Shown here in pieces: positions 43,487-51,260 of a DNA stretch of 64,000 bases. Origin of the DNA: Mycetocola miduiensis. GTDB taxonomy: Bacteria > Actinomycetota > Actinomycetes > Actinomycetales > Microbacteriaceae. Numbering within the stretch: position 1 is the first letter of the stretch; each line of letters begins with the position of its first letter. The notes under the pieces were generated by a model. It was not told where the DNA came from. It did no database searches and saw nothing but the letters and a program-made list of their open reading frames with translations. The stretch covers positions 62,001 through 126,000 of the forward strand of contig NZ_FOVM01000009.1 of assembly GCF_900115155.1 (NCBI RefSeq), given 5' to 3'. Both the position numbers and the translations under genes were made by a program.

Positions 43487-43586
43487 GGGGCCGCGGCCGG
43501 ATCGCCCGCGAGCGCCGGAATCCGCGCCAGCCTCCATGCCCGGGGGCCGGTAGGCTCGAAGTATCCCCCGCCTCCCGGAAGGTCCC

Positions 43587-44411
43587 ATGACTACGAACCT
43601 CTCGACCCAGACGGCCACCCACCGGTTGATCAGCTGGAACCTCCTGCCGGGGTTGCTGCTCGCCGCATCAGGTTTCCTGCTTTTCGGTGTGCACTGGCGC
43701 CCGGGCGGTTACCTCGTCCTCGCCGCGGCCCTCGTCGCCGCCGCGATCGTCAACCGTGCCCTCGCGAAAGACCTTCTGCTCATCGCCGCCGGGCTGGGGA
43801 TCATCAGTCTCGTCCAGATCAATACGGACATCTCATGGGAACACATGATCATCATGGGGATCGCCCTCGGCGCCGCCGTGCTGGTCCCCTACCTGACCTC
43901 ACGCTTCGTCTACCGCGACCACGCCATCCGGTTCCCCGTGGCCACCGGCCAGCGCTGGACGAAGGTCGAGTGGTGGTACCTCATCGCCGTCGTCGTCCTC
44001 GGCTGGATCCTGCTGCCGGTCTACATGATCCCAACCGATGTCTACCAGAATTGGCCAGCGGCGACCGCTCCCGACGAAATCGCCCGCCTGTTCCTCGGAA
44101 CCAACGCGCTCGGCATCTGGGATGAACTGTTTTTCATCTGCACCTGCTTCACGCTTCTGCGCAGGCACTTCCCCGACTGGCAGGCTAACCTGATCCAGGC
44201 CGTGCTGTTCACCTCGTTCCTCTGGGAACTCGGCTTCCACGCGTGGGGGCCGTTGCTCATCTTCCCGTTCGCACTCGTCCAGGGCTGGATCTTCAAGCAG
44301 ACGAAGTCACTGTCGTACATCGTCAGTGTCCACCTGCTGTTCGACTTCGTCCTCTTCCTCGTGCTGCTGCATGCGCACAACCCCGAGTGGCTCGCCATCT
44401 TCCTCTACTGA
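43587..44411 (+). CDS. CPBP-family (Abi-type) intramembrane protein, variant active-site motif
   Basis: 274 residues with about eight transmembrane helices. The last three segments match the CPBP (CAAX-protease/bacteriocin-processing) fold: WDELFFICTCF in place of EExxxR, ELGFHAWGPL for the second motif, and SVHLLFDFVLF for the HxxxD/N motif. The first glutamate of EE is Asp and the usual Arg four residues on is not in place, so proteolysis is uncertain. AAGG precedes the ATG and TAGGCT (43551-43556) is a likely -10. Function unknown. Confidence 0.72.
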   Translation: MTTNLSTQTATHRLISWNLLPGLLLAASGFLLFGVHWRPGGYLVLAAALVAAAIVNRALAKDLLLIAAGLGIISLVQINTDISWEHMIIMGIALGAAVLVPYLTSRFVYRDHAIRFPVATGQRWTKVEWWYLIAVVVLGWILLPVYMIPTDVYQNWPAATAPDEIARLFLGTNALGIWDELFFICTCFTLLRRHFPDWQANLIQAVLFTSFLWELGFHAWGPLLIFPFALVQGWIFKQTKSLSYIVSVHLLFDFVLFLVLLHAHNPEWLAIFLY

Positions 44412-44514
44412 GCCGGCGCGCCACGGCGACGGCACAACTGGGAATCGACCCCACCCGCCCGGACTTTCCCCCTGGCAGGGCACAATGGGAGACCAACAGT
44501 GAAGGAGATCACAA

Positions 44515-44757
44515 ATGACTGACGACCGCACTCAGGACGCTCCCGTCGAGGACCAGCACCCGCAGCCCATCGATGACAAGGTGGCGGGGATTCTCGTGCA
44601 GGAAGAAGCCGACCTGGCCGGCCATGATCAGGCCGAGATTCTCGAGGCTCTTCGGCAGCGATTCGCGGACGCCGGGATCGCGATCTCCGAGGACGAACTG
44701 CTTGAACAGAGCGTCAGAATCGCAGGGGCCGACGGGGGCGATTTCTCCGACCGGTGA
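44515..44757 (+). CDS. Small acidic protein, unknown function
   Basis: 80 residues, very acidic. The N-terminal 20 residues are disordered; residues about 25-65 form two amphipathic helices (GHDQAEILEALRQRFADAGI and ISEDELLEQSVRIAG). A strong GAAGGAGATCACAA Shine-Dalgarno precedes the ATG, supporting a real gene. No cysteines and no membrane segment. Not recognised. Confidence 0.6.
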   Translation: MTDDRTQDAPVEDQHPQPIDDKVAGILVQEEADLAGHDQAEILEALRQRFADAGIAISEDELLEQSVRIAGADGGDFSDR

Positions 44758-44765
44758 GATCACGG

Positions 44766-44930
44766 GTTCGAAAACTGTCAAGCCCCTGTACAGGGGCAGT
44801 CTTCGAACTTAACCTCAGAATTAGAAGATCCTTCCCCGAGTTGCCCCGCTTAGGTGCTAGTGAGAGCACCCGGACGACGGGATATTCCGGAGGGTCTTTG
44901 AGGGCGGGATAGTCGGGATATCCCGCCCTC
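44766..44930 (+). ncRNA. Candidate structured RNA between two convergent genes
   Basis: Three stem-loop elements in 165 nt. (1) 44766-44808: outer arms GTTCGAAAACT / AGTCTTCGAAC around a perfect inner hairpin GCCCCTG-TA-CAGGGGC. (2) 44825-44898: a 10-bp closing stem AAGATCCTTC / GGAGGGTCTT with two G-U pairs enclosing GGTGCT-AGTGAG-AGCACC (44853-44870). (3) the terminator hairpin 44900-44930. No open frame covers it. The strand is uncertain. No known family recognised. Confidence 0.4.
44900..44930. terminator. Bidirectional terminator downstream of prs
   Basis: GAGGGCGGGATA (44900-44911) pairs perfectly with TATCCCGCCCTC (44919-44930), loop of 7. On the plus strand it is followed by TCTTAT; on the minus strand it follows the prs stop by about 20 nt. 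Confidence 0.75.
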
Positions 44931-44950
44931 TCTTATGCCCGGATCGCGAC

Positions 44951-45928
44951 CTACGCGGCGCCGTCGAACATGCTCGTAACAGAGCCGTCCTCGAACACCT
45001 CGCGGATGGCGCGGCCGAGCAAGGGTGCGATCGGCAGAACCATGAGGCTCGGGAAGCGCTTGTCTTCTGGCACCGGCAGGGTGTCTGTGACCACGACCGA
45101 GTCGATGAAGTCGCTCTGCAGGATGTCGGTCGCCGGGTCACTGAAGACCGCGTGCGTCGCCGCGACGACGACACCGAGGGCGCCGGCCGCTTTGAGCGCT
45201 TCGGCGGCGCGGACGATCGTGCGGCCGGTGTCGATGAGGTCGTCGACGAGCAGGCACACGCGTCCTTCGACTTGTCCGACGATCTCGTGAACCGAGACCT
45301 GATTCGGCACAAGCGGGTCACGGCGTTTGTGGATGATCGCCAGCGGAACGCCGAGCTTGTCGCTCCAGATGTCGGCGACACGGACACGGCCCATGTCCGG
45401 CGAGACGACAGTGAGCGTTTCAGGGTCGAGCTTCTCACGGAAGTGGTTCAGCAGCACCGGCATCGCGAAGAGATGGTCGACGGGGCCGTCGAAGAAGCCC
45501 TGGATCTGTGCGGCGTGGAGATCTACAGACATGATCCGGTCCGCGCCGGCGACCTTGAACAGGTCGGCGACGAGGCGGGCCGAGATCGGCTCACGTCCGC
45601 GGCCCTTCTTGTCCTGACGGGCGTACGGGTAGAACGGGGCGACCACGGTGATGCGCTTGGCGGATGCGCGCTTGAGGGCATCCACCATGATGAGTTGCTC
45701 CATCAACCACTCATTGATCGGAGCGGTGTGCGACTGGATGACGAACGCGTCGCTTCCGCGCACGCTTTCGTCGAAGCGGGCGTACAGCTCGCCGTTCGCG
45801 AAGGTGCGCGCATCGGTTGGCACGAGTTCTGAGCCGAGCTCTGCAGCGATGTCGAGCGCCAGTTGCGGGTGCGCCCTCCCTGACACGAGGACCAGTCGTT
45901 TCTCTCCGCTGCTTTTGATGCCCGACAC
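44951..45928 (-). CDS. prs: Ribose-phosphate pyrophosphokinase
   Basis: 325 residues; makes PRPP from ribose 5-phosphate and ATP for nucleotide, His and Trp synthesis. The motifs are RFDESVRGSDAFVIQS, VVAPFYPYARQDKK (flexible ATP loop), DLHAAQIQGFF, and the PRPP loop CLLVDDLIDTGRT. The start is GTG at 45928 with AGGAAG upstream. Directly downstream of glmU (37-nt gap), the usual actinobacterial pairing. Confidence 0.94.
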   Translation of the reverse strand: MSGIKSSGEKRLVLVSGRAHPQLALDIAAELGSELVPTDARTFANGELYARFDESVRGSDAFVIQSHTAPINEWLMEQLIMVDALKRASAKRITVVAPFYPYARQDKKGRGREPISARLVADLFKVAGADRIMSVDLHAAQIQGFFDGPVDHLFAMPVLLNHFREKLDPETLTVVSPDMGRVRVADIWSDKLGVPLAIIHKRRDPLVPNQVSVHEIVGQVEGRVCLLVDDLIDTGRTIVRAAEALKAAGALGVVVAATHAVFSDPATDILQSDFIDSVVVTDTLPVPEDKRFPSLMVLPIAPLLGRAIREVFEDGSVTSMFDGAA

Positions 45929-45965
45929 GAGCCCTGCTTCCTGCCGATACTGTCGGCGTTAGTGC

Positions 45966-47408
45966 TTAGTTTTCTTCGGGGGACGTGTGCTGTGCCCGAG
46001 CCGCGGCTTCTGCTGCGGCCGTGCCAGGACGGTGAGATTGGGTCCAACCGTCCATGTTCCGCTGGGGGGCGACGTTGATCGCCAGCGCTCCGGCCGGTAC
46101 GTCCTTTCGGACGACTGTTCCCGCTCCGGTGTACGCCCCGTCGCCAATCCTAACCGGAGCGACGAAGACGCCGTGCGATCCGGTTCGCACATGTGAACCG
46201 ACGACGGACGAGTGCTTCTTCACACCGTCGTAATTGGCGAAGATGCTCCCGGCGCCGATGTTGGACTCTTCGCCGATCTCCGCATCTCCGACATACGACA
46301 GGTGCGGGACTTTGCTCCCCGTCCCGATGCGGGCGTTCTTGGTCTCAACGAAGGCACCGATCTTGCCGTCGGCTCCCAGAACGGTCCCGGGCCGCAGGTA
46401 TGAAAACGGCCCGACGGATGCTCCAGCGCCGATGACGGCGAGAGTCGCGTCGGTGCGTTTCACTTCGGCGCCTTCGCCTACCTCACAGTCGACGAGGGTG
46501 GTGTCCGGGCCGATCACGGCACCGGTTTCGACGGCGGTTGCCCCGAGCAACTGGGTCCCTGGCTTCACCGTCACATCCGGGGCGAGGCTGACCTTAAGGT
46601 CGATCCAGGTCGATGCGGGGTCCTGGATCGTCACACCGGCCATCTGCCAGCCGCGGACGATGAGCGCGTTCAGACGGTGGGCCTGTGCGCTCAGCTGCGC
46701 GCGGTCGTTGACTCCCTCGACCAGCCACGGCTCGGCGACCGGAATCGCCGCGACGTCGCCACCCGAGGCGCGGAGCAATTCGACCACATCGGTGAGGTAC
46801 TTCTCGCCCTGCGCGTTGTCGGTCGTGAGATTCGCGAGCTGCGCCCGAAGGGACCCGAGCGTGAAGAGATAGACGCCGGCGTTGATCTCCCGAACCGCTC
46901 GCTCCGTTTCCGAAGCATCCTTTTGTTCAACGATGCGGTCGAGCCCGCCGGACTCCCCACGGATGATGCGGCCATAGCCCGTGGCGTCGTCGAGGACGGC
47001 GGAGAGCAGCGTCGCAGCGGTTTGTGCTTCCCTGTGGCTGGCGACGAGCGAGGACAGGGTACCCGCGTCGAGGAGAGGGACATCGCCGTTCACGACGAGG
47101 ACGTCGCCGTCGAAGTTCGCTGGGAGAGCATCGACGGCCTGCTCGACGGCCCGACCGGTGCCGGGGACCTCGTCCTGGTCGACGATGATGCTGTCGGGCA
47201 GTTCTGCGGTGATGACCTCGACGAGGCGGTCGCGTTCGTGGCGCACGACAGCGACGACATGGGCAGCATCCAGAGCACGAGCCGTTGCCAGGACGTGGCC
47301 GACGAGCGGCACACCCGCGATCGGGTGAAGCAGCTTCGGGGTCGAAGACTTCATCCGCGTCCCCTGGCCGGCGGCCAGGATCACGATGGCAAGGTTGTTG
47401 TCTGGCAC
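45966..47408 (-). CDS. glmU: Bifunctional UDP-GlcNAc pyrophosphorylase / GlcN-1-P acetyltransferase
   Basis: 480 residues. The N-terminal nucleotidyltransferase has VILAAGQGTRMKS and GDVPLL; the C-terminal left-handed beta-helix has hexapeptide repeats with FVETKNARIG, LSYVGDAEIGEESNIGAG and the acetyl-CoA region. It makes UDP-GlcNAc for peptidoglycan and, here, for mycothiol. GTG 47408 has GGGGAGACTC just before it; a TTG at 47420 is in frame but weaker. Upstream lies tRNA-Gln. Confidence 0.93.
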   Translation of the reverse strand: MPDNNLAIVILAAGQGTRMKSSTPKLLHPIAGVPLVGHVLATARALDAAHVVAVVRHERDRLVEVITAELPDSIIVDQDEVPGTGRAVEQAVDALPANFDGDVLVVNGDVPLLDAGTLSSLVASHREAQTAATLLSAVLDDATGYGRIIRGESGGLDRIVEQKDASETERAVREINAGVYLFTLGSLRAQLANLTTDNAQGEKYLTDVVELLRASGGDVAAIPVAEPWLVEGVNDRAQLSAQAHRLNALIVRGWQMAGVTIQDPASTWIDLKVSLAPDVTVKPGTQLLGATAVETGAVIGPDTTLVDCEVGEGAEVKRTDATLAVIGAGASVGPFSYLRPGTVLGADGKIGAFVETKNARIGTGSKVPHLSYVGDAEIGEESNIGAGSIFANYDGVKKHSSVVGSHVRTGSHGVFVAPVRIGDGAYTGAGTVVRKDVPAGALAINVAPQRNMDGWTQSHRPGTAAAEAAARAQHTSPEEN

Positions 47409-47484
47409 GAGTCTCCCCAAGAATCCGATCGGGCGAACTGCCCCTGGTCGTTCCGGTCGCCCGGGCAGAAACCTGGGCCTTCCG

Positions 47485-47556
47485 CTCCGCCTCCAGGACT
47501 CGAACCTGGACCGAACAACTCCAAAGGTTGCCGTGCTGCCATTACACTAAGGCGGA
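47485..47556 (-). tRNA. tRNA-Gln(UUG)
   Basis: 72 nt. Acceptor TCCGCCT / AGGCGGA, anticodon stem GCAAC / GTTGT with loop CTTTGGA (anticodon UUG), T arm CCAGG TTCGAGT CCTGG, discriminator G73. CCA is not encoded. All arms are regular. Confidence 0.93.
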
Positions 47557-47634
47557 CCGCACTCGCGTGCAGTAGTCCAGTCTGCCAGATAGTTGCCGCA
47601 CCCAGAGCCGACGCGTCGCCGCCATAATGGACGC

Positions 47635-48135
47635 ATGCCTGAAGTTCACGACGAAGTCGACCGCATCGTCGGGGCCTGGCAGCGCGAGCGTCCCGACCTC
47701 AACTTCGCCCCGTTGCAGGTGCTTTCGCGGGTCGGGCGGCTGACCCGGCACCTCGACCGCGCCCGCCGCACGGCTTTCACCCGCTCGAAACTCGAATCAT
47801 GGGAATTCGATGTGCTCAGCGCACTCCGGCGAGCGGGCGAGCCGTACACCCTCAGCCCCAAGCAACTGCTCCAGCAGACCCTGGTCTCCAGCGGAACGAT
47901 GACCAACCGGATCGACCGGCTCGTGGCATCCGGCCTCGTCGAACGCAAGGCCGACCCGGGCGACGGGCGCGGCATCCTCGTGGTGATGACCCTGACGGGG
48001 CTCACTCGGGTGGACGCCGCGATCACCCGCCTCGTCGACGCTGAAGCCGACATGCTGGCGGCCCTGTCGCCCGCCGATCAGCAGAAGCTCGCCGGCCTGC
48101 TCCGGAAGCTCAGTATGGGCTTCGACCAGAGCTGA
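47635..48135 (+). CDS. MarR family transcriptional regulator
   Basis: 166 residues of a winged-helix MarR regulator: dimerisation helices at both ends, the recognition helix within SGTMTNRIDRLVASGLVERK, and the wing DPGDGRGILVVMTLTG, the canonical DxRxxxV wing. The start ATG 47635 lies 6 nt after CATAAT (47623-47628), a leaderless promoter; an in-frame TTG at 47593 is rejected. It ends against metI (convergent), so its targets are not evident from position. Ligand unknown. Confidence 0.87.
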   Translation: MPEVHDEVDRIVGAWQRERPDLNFAPLQVLSRVGRLTRHLDRARRTAFTRSKLESWEFDVLSALRRAGEPYTLSPKQLLQQTLVSSGTMTNRIDRLVASGLVERKADPGDGRGILVVMTLTGLTRVDAAITRLVDAEADMLAALSPADQQKLAGLLRKLSMGFDQS

Positions 48136-48157
48136 ACCGCACGGAGCAGAGCGGCAG

Positions 48158-48817
48158 CTAACGCCGCATGATCCTCCTGGCCAGGGCGTTCCCGAAGAAC
48201 TGGATCAGCTGGACGAACAGGATGACGACGAGTACAGCCGCCCAGGTGACGGCCGGGTTGAACTGCCTGTAGCCGTACTGGATCGCGAAGTTACCGATGC
48301 CGCCGCCGCCAATGTAGCCGCCGACTGCTGACATGTCCACGAGAACGATCAACACGAACGTGTAGCCGAGGATCAGCGGCCCGAGTGCCTCAGGCAGCAG
48401 CACGGTGCGGATAATCCGGAACGGCCCGGCTCCCGCCGCCCGTGCAGCTTCGATCACACCTGGCGAGACGGTGAGCAGGTTCTGCTCAACGATGCGGCTG
48501 ATGCCGAATGCGGCGCCGATCGAGATGGCGAAGATGAGCGCACCGTTGCCGATGCCTGTGCCGAGGACGGCGCGCGCCAGCGGCTGGATGGCGGCGATAA
48601 AGATGATGAACGGGATCGGCCGGAAGATGTTCACGAGGACGTTGATCACCGTGAACGCGAACCGGTTCTCGAGGATCGAGCCCGGGCGGGTAACGTACAG
48701 GCCGAGCCCGATGAAGAGACCGGCGATGCCACCGAAGAGCAGGCTCGCCGCGACGATGTAAAGCGTCTCCCACGCGGCTTCACCGAGCAGGGGCAGAAGG
48801 TCGATGAGCTTGTCCAT
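48158..48817 (-). CDS. metI: Methionine ABC transporter permease
   Basis: A 219-residue MetI-type permease with five to six transmembrane helices and the EAA loop (VIEAARAAGAGPFRIIRTVLLPEAL, described, about residues 130-155) that contacts MetN. Its ATG overlaps the metN stop by one base (TAATG). Part of the metQ-metN-metI importer for methionine, including D-methionine in E. coli. Confidence 0.93.
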   Translation of the reverse strand: MDKLIDLLPLLGEAAWETLYIVAASLLFGGIAGLFIGLGLYVTRPGSILENRFAFTVINVLVNIFRPIPFIIFIAAIQPLARAVLGTGIGNGALIFAISIGAAFGISRIVEQNLLTVSPGVIEAARAAGAGPFRIIRTVLLPEALGPLILGYTFVLIVLVDMSAVGGYIGGGGIGNFAIQYGYRQFNPAVTWAAVLVVILFVQLIQFFGNALARRIMRR

Positions 48818-49848
48818 TACCTGCTCACCTCCGTCACTTCTGAGTGGGTGGCTATTCGGGCGAGAACGGAGTCGATGGCCGCGTCATCCCCGGTCAGCGC
48901 CAGGGTCAGGTGCCCGAACGCCCGGCCGCGGATGTCGTTGATTCCGCCGTACACGAGCTCGAAGCGGATGCCTGCAGCGGCGAGGTCGAGGAACACCTGC
49001 GCCTGCGAGGCGTTGCCGTCACGGAATGAGAAAGTGACGATCCGTCCCTCATGGCGGGCTTTGAGCGTGGCGACCTCGACCGGCGAGGGGATTCCCTGCA
49101 CAACGGTCGAGACGAACCGCGCGCTGGCAGCGTTCTCGGGCTGGGAGAAGACGTCGAAGACGTCCCCGCGTTCGACGATGCGCCCGCCGTCCATGACAGC
49201 GACCTTCGTCGCCAAGCTGCGGATGACGTCCATCTCGTGGGTGATGAGGATGATGGTGACGCCGAGCTCACGGTTGACCCGGGCAAGCAGTGAGAGGACC
49301 TCGCTCGTGGTCTCGGGGTCGAGGGCGCTCGTCGCCTCGTCCGCCAGCAGCAGCGAGGGCGACGTGGCGAGAGCCCTGGCGATGCCCACCCGCTGCTTCT
49401 GGCCGCCCGAGAGCTGGTCCGGGTAGTTCTTCGCCTTGTCGCTCAACCCGACAAACGCGAGCATTTCCGCGACGCGGGCGGTGACCTCGGCCGAAGATCG
49501 TCCGGCGACTTCCAGCGGGTACGCGACGTTGCGGGCAACGGTCTTCGAGTTGAAGAGGTTGAACTGCTGGAAAATCATCCCGATGTCACCACGGACGGCA
49601 CGCATCGACCGCTCGGGCAACGAGGTGATCTCGGTGCCGTTGACGACGATGCTGCCTGATGTGGCCTTCTCGAGCCCGTTCACCAGGCGCACGAGTGTGG
49701 ACTTTCCTGCGCCGGAGTAGCCGATGATGCCGTATACGTCACCCCGCTCAACTTCGAGGGTCACGCCGTCGATCGCGACGACCGGGGCGCCGCCCTTCTG
49801 GGCCGACGGGTACGACTTTACGACATCCGTCATGCTGACGATGCTCAC
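48817..49848 (-). CDS. metN: Methionine ABC transporter ATP-binding protein
   Basis: A 343-residue ABC ATPase. Walker A is GYSGAGKST, the signature is LSGGQKQRVGIA, and Walker B is LLLADEATSALDPET. The C-terminal NIL domain (about 265-340; MetN's methionine-sensing module that inhibits transport) is present. GTG 49848 is chosen for GAGAGGA just upstream; ATG 49833 is an alternative. Gap to metQ is about 100 nt. Confidence 0.93.
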   Translation of the reverse strand: MSIVSMTDVVKSYPSAQKGGAPVVAIDGVTLEVERGDVYGIIGYSGAGKSTLVRLVNGLEKATSGSIVVNGTEITSLPERSMRAVRGDIGMIFQQFNLFNSKTVARNVAYPLEVAGRSSAEVTARVAEMLAFVGLSDKAKNYPDQLSGGQKQRVGIARALATSPSLLLADEATSALDPETTSEVLSLLARVNRELGVTIILITHEMDVIRSLATKVAVMDGGRIVERGDVFDVFSQPENAASARFVSTVVQGIPSPVEVATLKARHEGRIVTFSFRDGNASQAQVFLDLAAAGIRFELVYGGINDIRGRAFGHLTLALTGDDAAIDSVLARIATHSEVTEVSR

Positions 49849-49948
49849 GGGGATTCCTCTCTCGATTCCCTCAACAGGCCGCGGCGCGAACAGGCGCCGG
49901 AGCATCCGCTCCGGCGCCTCTCCGCCTGGTGGCGCTTCGACGTGGGAC

Positions 49949-50854
49949 TTAGCCCTGCTCGGCGATCTGCTCCTGAACGGTCTTGAGCGACTCGAGGAGG
50001 TCATCCACCGGAGTCTTCACCATCACGGCGGTGCCGCCCGCGTTCTCGACGACACCATCGGTGACCGCCTTCGAGTCCTGGTAGATCTCGACGAGCTTCT
50101 TGTAGGTCTCATTGTCGGCATCCTCGGAACGGGCCGCGAAAATGTTGACGTACGGGAGAGCGTTGGGGTCGGACGGGTCGTCCTGCGCGATGGCATCGGA
50201 TGCCTCGAGGCCCGAGTCGGTGATGAAGTCGTTGTTGATGATCGCAGCCGCGACATCCGGCAGCGACGTCGCCGTGAGGGTCGGGTCGAGCTCGGTTACC
50301 GTGACGCGGGACTTCGCCTCGTCGATCTCGGCCGAGGTGGAGTAGATGCTGCCACCGCCCTTGAGGGTGATGAGGTCAGCGGACTGCAGAACGAGGAGCG
50401 CGCGAGCGAGGTTGCTCGGGTCGTTCGGCACAGCGACGGTCGCACCGTCGGGGATGTCCTCGACGCTCTCGTACTGGGTCGAGTACAAGCCCAGCGGGTA
50501 GATCGCGGTCGCGCCGATCGGCACGAGGTCCTGGTTGTTAGCCTCGTTGTAATCAGCCAGGTAGATGATGTGCTGGAACTGGTTGAGGTCGATCTCACCC
50601 TCGGCGAGAGCCGGGTTGGGCTGGTTGTAGTCGGAGAAGTCGACGATTTCGACGTCGATGCCTTCGTCGGCTGCCGCGTCGACGTAGGTCTCCCAGTAGG
50701 GGTCGCTGGCGCCGACAACACCGATGCGGACCGTCTCGTTGTCAGCGGCTTCGCCTGCGGTGCCGGCGTTTCCCGCGCACCCGACGAGCAGCGCGGCGAG
50801 CGGCACGACGGCCAGTGAGGCCAGGATGCTCTTCTTCAGGGATGACTTCTTCAC
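49949..50854 (-). CDS. metQ: Methionine-binding lipoprotein
   Basis: A 301-residue NlpA/MetQ substrate-binding protein. A lysine-rich N terminus and hydrophobic stretch end at the lipobox LLVGC (Cys about residue 25), giving a membrane lipoprotein. The mature part starts VRIGVVGASDPYWETY and includes DLNQFQHIIYLADYN and TAIYPLGLYS. The GTG 50854 start has AGAAGGAA upstream. It leads the metQNI operon, and its long leader has unusual structure (see 50900-50978). Confidence 0.92.
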   Translation of the reverse strand: MKKSSLKKSILASLAVVPLAALLVGCAGNAGTAGEAADNETVRIGVVGASDPYWETYVDAAADEGIDVEIVDFSDYNQPNPALAEGEIDLNQFQHIIYLADYNEANNQDLVPIGATAIYPLGLYSTQYESVEDIPDGATVAVPNDPSNLARALLVLQSADLITLKGGGSIYSTSAEIDEAKSRVTVTELDPTLTATSLPDVAAAIINNDFITDSGLEASDAIAQDDPSDPNALPYVNIFAARSEDADNETYKKLVEIYQDSKAVTDGVVENAGGTAVMVKTPVDDLLESLKTVQEQIAEQG

Positions 50855-50899
50855 TGTGAATTCCTTCTTCTTGCGCTGGGCGTGCCGGTTGCGTGGCGT

Positions 50900-50978
50900 G
50901 CGGGCGCAGCACAAACGCCGGAATTTTCCGAGTGGAAAGAAATTTTCCGAGTGGAAGGAAGGGGGAGGCTGCGCCCGC
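50900..50978 (-). promoter_or_regulatory. Structured metQ leader: long inverted repeat enclosing two tandem palindromes
   Basis: On the minus strand GCGGGCGCAGC (50978-50968) pairs perfectly with GCTGCGCCCGC (50910-50900). Inside the loop are two tandem copies, 19 bp apart (50922-50939 and 50941-50958 on the plus strand), of AATTTTCCGAGTGGAA, each able to fold as TTTCC/GGAAA. The result resembles a multi-stem leader RNA, or a pair of operator sites, about 45 nt before the metQ start. It does not match the SAM riboswitch motifs I know. Confidence 0.5.
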
Positions 50979-51211
50979 GTCAGCGCAGGCACAGAGTCAA
51001 AAGTAGCTGGGAAATCTTTCGATTGCGAAGTGACCCCTCACACAGCGTCACAGATAATCCGACTTAAGGAGCGCTCTTGCTCATAATCTTCGATTTGTCG
51101 TCCTCTGGCGAAACCGGCGCCCTTCACGCGCGGCTGTCGTCGTATTCTCCTGCAATTCCGGGACATTGGCGAAACGTCGACTGGCCTGGCAGCAGCAGCG
51201 ACGATAACAAC
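50979..51211. other. Rest of the metQ-desaturase intergenic region
   Basis: No gene supported. On the minus strand it should contain the metQ promoter; TTGACT at 51000-50995 and GATTAT / TTATCT around 51052-51058 are candidates, but none is convincing. GTGAC/GTCAC at about 51031-51054 can pair. A palindrome GAGCGCTC lies near 51069-51076. Confidence 0.35.
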
Positions 51212-51241
51212 GAAGCGCCCGGTCTCTCGACCGGGCGCTTC
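51212..51241 (-). terminator. Terminator of the desaturase gene
   Basis: GAAGCGCCCGGT (51212-51223) pairs perfectly with ACCGGGCGCTTC (51230-51241), loop of 6, 19 nt after the desaturase stop codon on the minus strand. Confidence 0.75.
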
Positions 51242-51260
51242 ATCGAACGTGGGTGTCAGG

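Noticed and set aside
50855-51076. SAM riboswitch before metQ
   Set aside because: I could not match the SAM-I core or the SAM-IV motif by eye; the structure is reported as unclassified instead.
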